A stretch of DNA of 64,000 nucleotides. It comes from Fusarium oxysporum f. sp. lycopersici 4287. Taxonomy: Eukaryota > Ascomycota > Sordariomycetes > Hypocreales > Nectriaceae. The notes below the pieces were generated by a model, which was not told where the DNA came from, did not search any database, and saw only the letters and a program-made list of their open reading frames with translations. Positions 58,546-64,000 of this stretch are shown one piece after another; the first letter of the stretch is position 1; every line of letters begins with the position of its first letter. Position numbers and translations under genes: made by a program. The stretch covers positions 638,506-702,505 of the forward strand of contig NC_030992.1 of assembly GCF_000149955.1 (NCBI RefSeq), read 5' to 3'.

Positions 58546-59859
58546 GAGTTAGCATTGATACAGAATTCATCATATGGGATCGTTATTTACTTACCTGCTA
58601 CTAAAATCCCACGTAATTGGGGATATAATAAGGACTGTATCAATTCTGGGAACGTCGGTGTTCTTCTGCCGCTGGTGCGGCCGGAGCATCCTTTGGGCTC
58701 CTTGGNNNNNNNNNNNNNNNNNNNNNNNNNNNNNNNNNNNNNNNNNNNNNNNNNNNNNNNNNNNNNNNNNNNNNNNNNNNNNNNNNNNNNNNNNNNNNNN
58801 NNNNNNNNNNNNNNNNNNNNNNNNNNNNNNNNNNNNNNNNNNNNNNNNNNNNNNNNNNNNNNNNNNNNNNNNNNNNNNNNNNNNNNNNNNNNTTCCACAT
58901 CCTAGGGCCCGAGAACCTAGACTGTACCCCTGGAATGGAATTAGACTTCCGTACTCGCTTGTATTGTTTTAATGTTTCGGTACGTCCTGTGGGGGCTGTG
59001 AGTTCAGCATTCGACTTGAAGGAACCTTTCTGCGAATCGCTTGCTCGGCTTGGCTTGACATCCGTGGTCTTTAATATATAGGACCGAGGAAGGCACTGGC
59101 GGTTACTGTCTTTGACTGCCGTCTTCATGTCCTCATCTCCCTCGACATCTTGTGATCTCCTCTCTAACCACGGTCTGAGCCCCGCAAACCCAGAGACAAG
59201 TTTTCATTTCTCACAGAACTCCTTGGCCGCTGTATATTGCGCCTCTAGCCAGGCTTTTTACTTGTCTAATTCGCTGACACTTTCACGACAGCGGTGCTAG
59301 CATGGAGCAGATCTTTCTTGCAGCCAGAAGCGTTTCCGTTATACGTGGCGCCTATGCGCTGACGTTTCTGAAACGGCGAAAGGTCTTGGGAAAATGTCGA
59401 GTCGGTATGAGATGGGACCTACAAGCCTGATAGGGTGTCTTTGTCGATTTTCTCACTCGGACCATTTGCAGGTCTCTCGTGAGCAGTATGTATGTATATA
59501 TAACATGGTACCAGGGGTTCGTCTCCATAACATCAACTATAGAGAATCGTTAATCGGGGAATACTATCAGAGAAAATAGTTTAGTGGAAGATTTACTGGA
59601 GGCTTGATTATCTGGTAGCTCGGAGAAGATGGACTCCTTGTGCCGAGGAGTAATCTGGAGATTTTCGATTTCATCGGTTAGTAAAGCATTGTTGGTAGCA
59701 GCAGGGGCGTGGCAGTCCTTGATGAGCTCGAAAGGTGTATTCCACTGTCCGTCAAGGATGCTGCCTCAATTTGAGCAACCTTCGGATCGAGCACGGCGTT
59801 GGTCATCGCCAATTCGGAATCCGGAGTCTGGGTGAATGCTACCTCTCCAAGGGGCTCGG
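58546..59859. other. Gene debris and gap
   Basis: Contains the second assembly gap and short open frames without motifs. No reading frame is supported. It is likely part of the same decayed tract as its neighbours. Confidence 0.4.
58706..58892. other. Assembly gap, 187 N
   Basis: Unknown bases within the minus-strand debris region. Confidence 0.99.
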
Positions 59860-60880
59860 TCAGTGCTTCAGGAATTCGAATGCAATGTAGGTCACCTGGC
59901 TGGTAGGGCTAGGGAGAAACGAGTCCCAGAGACCGCTGAGTGTGAGATAAAACGCCCACCGGAGGCCATCGGTTGGATCATCCATTGCGACCATGTTCAT
60001 CTCGGAGGTGTCTGCTCTGGCATGGGCTCGCTGCCGACCGAGTGCTGCCTCCTTGCGCTTTTTCTCGGACAAGGTGAGAGGCTTCGAGGTGTCCTGCGGT
60101 CTTGTTTTGGTTGGATGGGGGGCCTGTTTTTGATATTGCGGTGGCGGACGTGAGACTTGATGGTTGTAGTATTTCCAGCAAGCTATACGCCAGCTGGTTG
60201 AGATCATCGATAAACTCATGAGGGGTGTCTTGTGATGGAGGGAAGGCATTCCAGACAGGCAGTCTCGCACACCTATTGCTCAGCTCCTCTTGCGGGGGTC
60301 TGACGACCACCATAGGTCCAGTTGGATCCCCTGGAGGTTATGCAGAGCACCCAAGGAGCTGGCAATAAGCCGTGGCAGGACCAACTCGGCGTGGGGTCCC
60401 GGAGATGGGTAGCCGGGTTCAACTTCGATGATGATGTATCTGGGTCTTATGTTAGTAGAATACCATCTTTAGTAGATATGACCTACTTTATAGTATAAAA
60501 GATTGCCGTTATTGTGGAATTCAGCTGGTAGGAGATCGGTCATTGCTTTTTCCTGGAGCTCGATGTTTCTCTTGCCACCTCTGATCATAGGGCTTCTCAG
60601 GATCGAGGAGGGCTTGGTCGCGGGGATCAAACGTCTGGAGTACCCCCTCATGAACACCGAAGTTGAGTGTGGCCCCCGACTGAGCGACATTTCCAGCATG
60701 CCCTTCATCTCCATTATCCCCAGCATTATTATATAGCTTACATGCTTCTGATGCTCCACATTGTGACCGACTTGGCCTTGCTGGTGAGTAGTGAGAGTGT
60801 TGTGTTTTGGAGGTAGTGGCTTGTCGATATGAGCAGCTGCCTGAGAATATTTTTCTTTAGATAAAGTTGATGAAGGATGG
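59860..60880 (-). pseudogene. Decayed minus-strand gene remnant, copy A
   Basis: Coding-like pieces in order on the minus strand: GATLNFGVHEGVLQTFDPRD and QALLDPEKPYDQRWQEKH, then a frame change, an intron-like segment (GTAGGT, CTACTAACATAAG, CCCAG), then KYIIIEVEPGYPSPGPHAEL with VLPRLIASSLGALHNLQG, then LPVWNAFPPSQDTPHEFIDD, and LTLSEKKRKEAALGRQRAHA. Frames change at least three times. The segment around the intron is duplicated at 60.9-61.04 kb (copy B). I do not recognise the family. Confidence 0.45.
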
Positions 60881-61040
60881 TTTGGCACCTCATTGGATCC
60901 CTAAGGAGCTGGCAACAAGTTGCGGGAGCACCAGCTCGGCTTGAGGCCCTGAGGATGGGTAATCAGGCTCTACCTTAACTTCGATGTGCCTAAATCTTAT
61001 GTTAGTAGCGTACTTTTCTCAGTAGATAAGACTTACTTTA
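60330..61040. repeat. Tandem duplication: about 60330-60495 and 60893-61040
   Basis: Two direct copies share TTGGATCCC, AAGGAGCTGGCAA, GATGGGTA, ACTTCGATG, TCTTATGTTAGTAG, AGTAGATA and ACTTACTTTA/ACCTACTTTAT blocks in the same order, about 70% alike by eye. Both encode, on the minus strand, an intron 3' end followed by xIEVxVEPxYPSxGPxAEL. Copy B lacks about 20 bases near its left end. Confidence 0.75.
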
Positions 61041-61365
61041 TGGCAAGGATGATATCATTTGTTGACGATCGGTTTCGCATGAGTCTGTGAACTCCTGGAA
61101 CTTTATCCAACAAGTATATCACCCAGTTGATTGCGCCATTGTTGACGGCATGGTTTGTACTTTCGAGGTGGTTTATGTCCACAGGGGAGGATTACTCCCT
61201 GGTGGGTTTCCCTATTCTTGTTTTGGAGCTGGTGGTCACATGGGAGGACGGCGATATCCTCACGACAGATGCCGCATTCTGGGGCAAGATCCTTGAATTT
61301 GACATTGTTCTTCTAGATAGAAGAGGCGAGCGTCCAACAGAGCTCGTAATTTAGCGACCTCTAAT
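60893..61365 (-). pseudogene. RING-like zinc-finger gene remnant, copy B
   Basis: The minus strand reads RLEVAKLRALLDARLFYLEE, shifts frame, then APECGICREDIAVLPCDHQL and QNKNRETHQGVILPCGHKPP. CxIC followed after about 30 residues by ILPCGH is the start of a RING-type finger. The second half of the RING (expected C-x-x-W and CPxCR) has decayed to PCRQQWRNQLG before a stop. A different frame carries VPGVHRLMRNRSSTNDIILA, then a good intron (GTAAGT, CTAAC, TTTAG) and KHIEVKVEPDYPSSGPQAEL. At least two frame breaks make it a pseudogene. Its 3' part is homologous to copy A. Confidence 0.5.
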
Positions 61366-62168
61366 CGAACGCTGCCCTTGTGTTATTCTTCATTGTTGTG
61401 CCCCATGATACGTTTCGGCTTCTACGTTCTTGACTTGCTTGTGTTAGCCAAAACCCGTGTATGTCATCATCTTCCTTGCTGGTCAGATATTGCTTCTGAC
61501 GGATGATCCGGTTGATTCATCGCTTTATATAGTAAAAAGACTGTTTCAGGGAGAGACTTTGCAGAAGATCTTTAGTTTAGAGAGAGCCTCTCCAGGTCAT
61601 GTCTCGATGTTATGGAAACACAATACCCGATGACCATCTTGTCACTTGACAAGAACATTTGGGTCTTGTTCCACAGGCCTTTGACTTGGGCTGTCCAGAA
61701 TCTCTGGCTCCTCGCCGTCTTGGAGACTAAGTCTGCAAGTTGTCAAGCAAGTTCGCCCAGAGAGCAAACACACTTGTGGGTAGTATGTGTAATACTCTCT
61801 CGTTGCGTGGTAGATATACAATTGCTAGTGTTGGCGTAGATTCCGATGCATCTGTGAGTTGCTCGTCTTGTCATGTATAAGAGCGAATGTTTGCGCTTGA
61901 AGAAGGAAGAGTTGCAAGGCCAGACCACCAATGACACCTTCCTGTGCGTTCATTCTTGGAAGAGAATATCTGGCGCCAATTGTTAGTCCACATAGCTGAA
62001 ACCTTCTGCAGACTTACATGTAATAGTGTTGAACTCTGTACGAGGCATGCCGTACTGATACGCCAGGGCTTTGGCTGGCAAAGAGAGCACCGTTATCCTG
62101 CTACCGCGTCCCTACTGCTTTGCATTCTATTTGGTGTGTTCTCGGTGTCAGGATCCCTGGAGATTCAA
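61366..62168. other. Decayed tract without a callable gene
   Basis: Minus-strand fragments such as RSQRFWTAQVKGLWNKTQMF look coding-like but are short and separated by stops. This is likely debris of the same family as the neighbouring relics. Confidence 0.35.
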
Positions 62169-62601
62169 TAGTAAGTATCACGCGTAGCAGTGGGAGGCTC
62201 GAGGGCGCTTACTGTTCCTTTCAACACTGGACAAGCGTAGGACATGACGAGAAGCGGTATGTTCTCAAAGTGAACTCGTCGTCTAAAACCACGCAGGGGC
62301 GAATAATCCCCAATGGCCATGTCGGACTTGAAAGGGGATGTCCTTGATGCCCATGAACCTTTAACCACTGTCTGTGGCGAGTTCCAAGCTTTGCTCGTCT
62401 GTCCATCTGTTAGACTTGGTGTCTGGAGCAGGGGAGAGTCAGATGTGCACACAAGGCGGAGGTCCTGACCGTAGACGATCTCTTCGAGGATTCTTCGTAG
62501 ACATGTGTATGTACATAAGTTCCATCTTGATCATCCTCTCGGGAGGCAGTGGTATCAGACTCAAATTCGGAGTCTGCGTTGGGGCTGTCCGCACAAGACA
62601 T
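62169..62601 (-). pseudogene. Possible 5' part of the decayed minus-strand gene
   Basis: ATG at 62601 opens MSCADSPNADSEFESDTTAS with an acidic start, 63 codons in all. An overlapping second frame (EEIVYGQDLRLVCTSDSPLL and on) stays open to a TGA at about 62165. The two would join only through a frame change near 62480. No domain is recognised. It may be the N-terminus of the gene whose remains lie to the left. Confidence 0.3.
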
Positions 62602-64000
62602 CTATATTATTCAGTTGGTAGGTTGGCTTTGAGTCAACGTAGACAAAGTTCTTCTTGTAATAAGGGCTACCTTCTCTCAGTTGTTGTTCTGGACTGAACA
62701 AAAGAAGAGAATGGACGGAGAAGTATAATCTACAAAAAGGAGTGGGCAGTAGGAGCATGCAAGTGTTATACTATAGAGTTGAGTAGTTGAGGAAGTTCAA
62801 AACCTTCAGCGTTCTCAAGAGCTCTATTTATACTTTTCCCAGCTCAGTTTGCATCTAGGCAGCATCTATACAGTCTCTCATCACCATATCATTCACATCA
62901 TCACCAAACCCCAACTACCATCACCATCACCAAACCCAAACCCAAACCCAAACCTCATCTTCACAACGCCCCCAAACTCCAAAAAGGTTGTCAAACCCTC
63001 TCAAAGCCCAACAAGGATTTCTCATCCCATCCTCCACGCGTCCACAGTCTAAATAAAGCACACATCCCCGATATGAATGCACATACCCGTTTCAATCTCA
63101 CACAAGCTCACTCCTCACCACCTCTCACGCCACAAGATACTCAATACAAATACAATCAGAAAAACCCCTCACGGAAACCCGCATCATAGTGAAACACCAG
63201 ATCTGCTGTCAAAACCACGGCTCATCCTTCCCTTCCCCGACGCCATGAAACGAAACAAAAAGCCCCCCCTCTCTGTGCTCACACTGCCATCGTGTAACCC
63301 ATTTGTACCACTCTGGCGCTGACACTTTTCTGCCACATAAATGATTAGAATAAAAGCTGCATCTAGTGTCGTCATCAATCCAAACCAAACCATCCAATAA
63401 GCAACCTCACAAAAATCGTGTTCTTTTTGCTAAACTCGTGTTTGCTGAAAGAGAGGGGGGGCAGCCATGGTCGCTTGTGGAGGGTCGCGTCGTGCCGCGC
63501 TGTGGTATCACCACATCTTCAAATACAGTCTAGAGTAGAGTGCTTACCAACTAAAGAGACGATTCGATTGATGGATTGTTTGTGCCTCTTCGCTTGGATG
63601 ACCCGTGTTTGGACCACAGCTCCAAGGCATATTCCACGACATGGGCTGTCAGTCACAGCTGAGACACACACGCAAGATAGTTATTTTAATTCTTTTTTAT
63701 TATTCTTTTTGCTTTGCTTCACCAATCTCCTCGTCACCAAGGTTTTCTTACCAAGGCCGGAGAGCTGTCCAAGTTTTGACAGCCATTAATATCGTCCCCT
63801 CACCCTCCGCCAGTTTCCAAACCAGATACGCCAAATAGTGATCCCCCCATGATACATACACATGATTGTACACGCTCATCCCCCGTTGTGACATGTTCTC
63901 CCTTGATTTCAAATCCATCAAATCAACCCATTACTTGCTTGCGTCTGCAATGTCCGGGGATAAATGTTTGTAATGTGCGCTGTGCTGTGCTGTCTTGTGT
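62602..64000. other. Gene-poor right end of the window
   Basis: C/A-rich sequence with CCAAAC repeats at 62931-62954. Open frames under 125 codons lack motifs. It may be the promoter or UTR of a gene beyond the window. Confidence 0.5.

Noticed and set aside
62931..62954. CCAAAC repeats resembling telomeric sequence
   Set aside because: The fungal telomere unit is CCCTAA/TTAGGG; here the unit is CCCAAA, only four copies and internal. Treated as a simple repeat.

Overview
The window reads as nuclear DNA of a filamentous ascomycete, most likely Fusarium or a close Hypocrealean relative. Genes carry short GT-AG introns (about 45-70 nt) with CTAAC/CTGAC-like branch sites. Intergenic spaces are 0.3-4.5 kb. 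The gene content is typical of such fungi: a Zn2Cys6 regulator, a Clr5-TPR protein, a PaxU-like protein and a kinase fusion gene. The species cannot be told from the sequence. All exon joins were made by hand from splice signals and reading frame, so they are predictions. No tRNA, rRNA or CRISPR array was recognised.

Region 1 (1-24 kb) is conserved housekeeping sequence. It holds a C2H2 zinc-finger protein, the YVH1 phosphatase, an F-box-like gene broken by one stop codon, VFA1 (Vps4 partner), RTT106 (histone chaperone) diverging from VFA1, a LITAF-domain protein, mitoribosomal MRP10, and CDC24 (Cdc42 exchange factor) with CH, DH, PH and PB1 modules.

Region 2 (24-38 kb) looks accessory. It has a cupin gene with a one-base frameshift in a homopolymer, a heavily decayed ubiquitin-like-domain gene, a four-exon 1327-residue non-RD protein kinase fusion, a short copia-gag-like remnant whose ATG overlaps that of a divergent aldo-keto reductase, and a PaxU/TMEM53-type protein.

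Region 3 (39-52 kb) holds an MFS transporter divergent from a Zn2Cys6 regulator (a probable regulator-target pair), a possible 50-residue membrane protein, a Clr5-TPR protein, an F-box/WD40 protein of FWD-1 type and ESCRT-III VPS60.

Region 4 (52.8-64 kb) has a long disordered, probably nuclear protein gene interrupted by a 403-base assembly gap and with a frame-disrupted C-terminus. Beyond it lies 5-6 kb of gene debris, mainly on the minus strand. Two blocks of the debris are inverted copies of parts of the neighbouring gene, one being 39/39 bases identical. Other debris holds a RING-like remnant and a tandemly duplicated exon-intron segment. A second gap (187 bases) lies inside the debris. 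This region is the strongest candidate for undescribed biology, as a rearranged decaying gene family. The kinase fusion and the neighbouring ubiquitin-like relic are the second.
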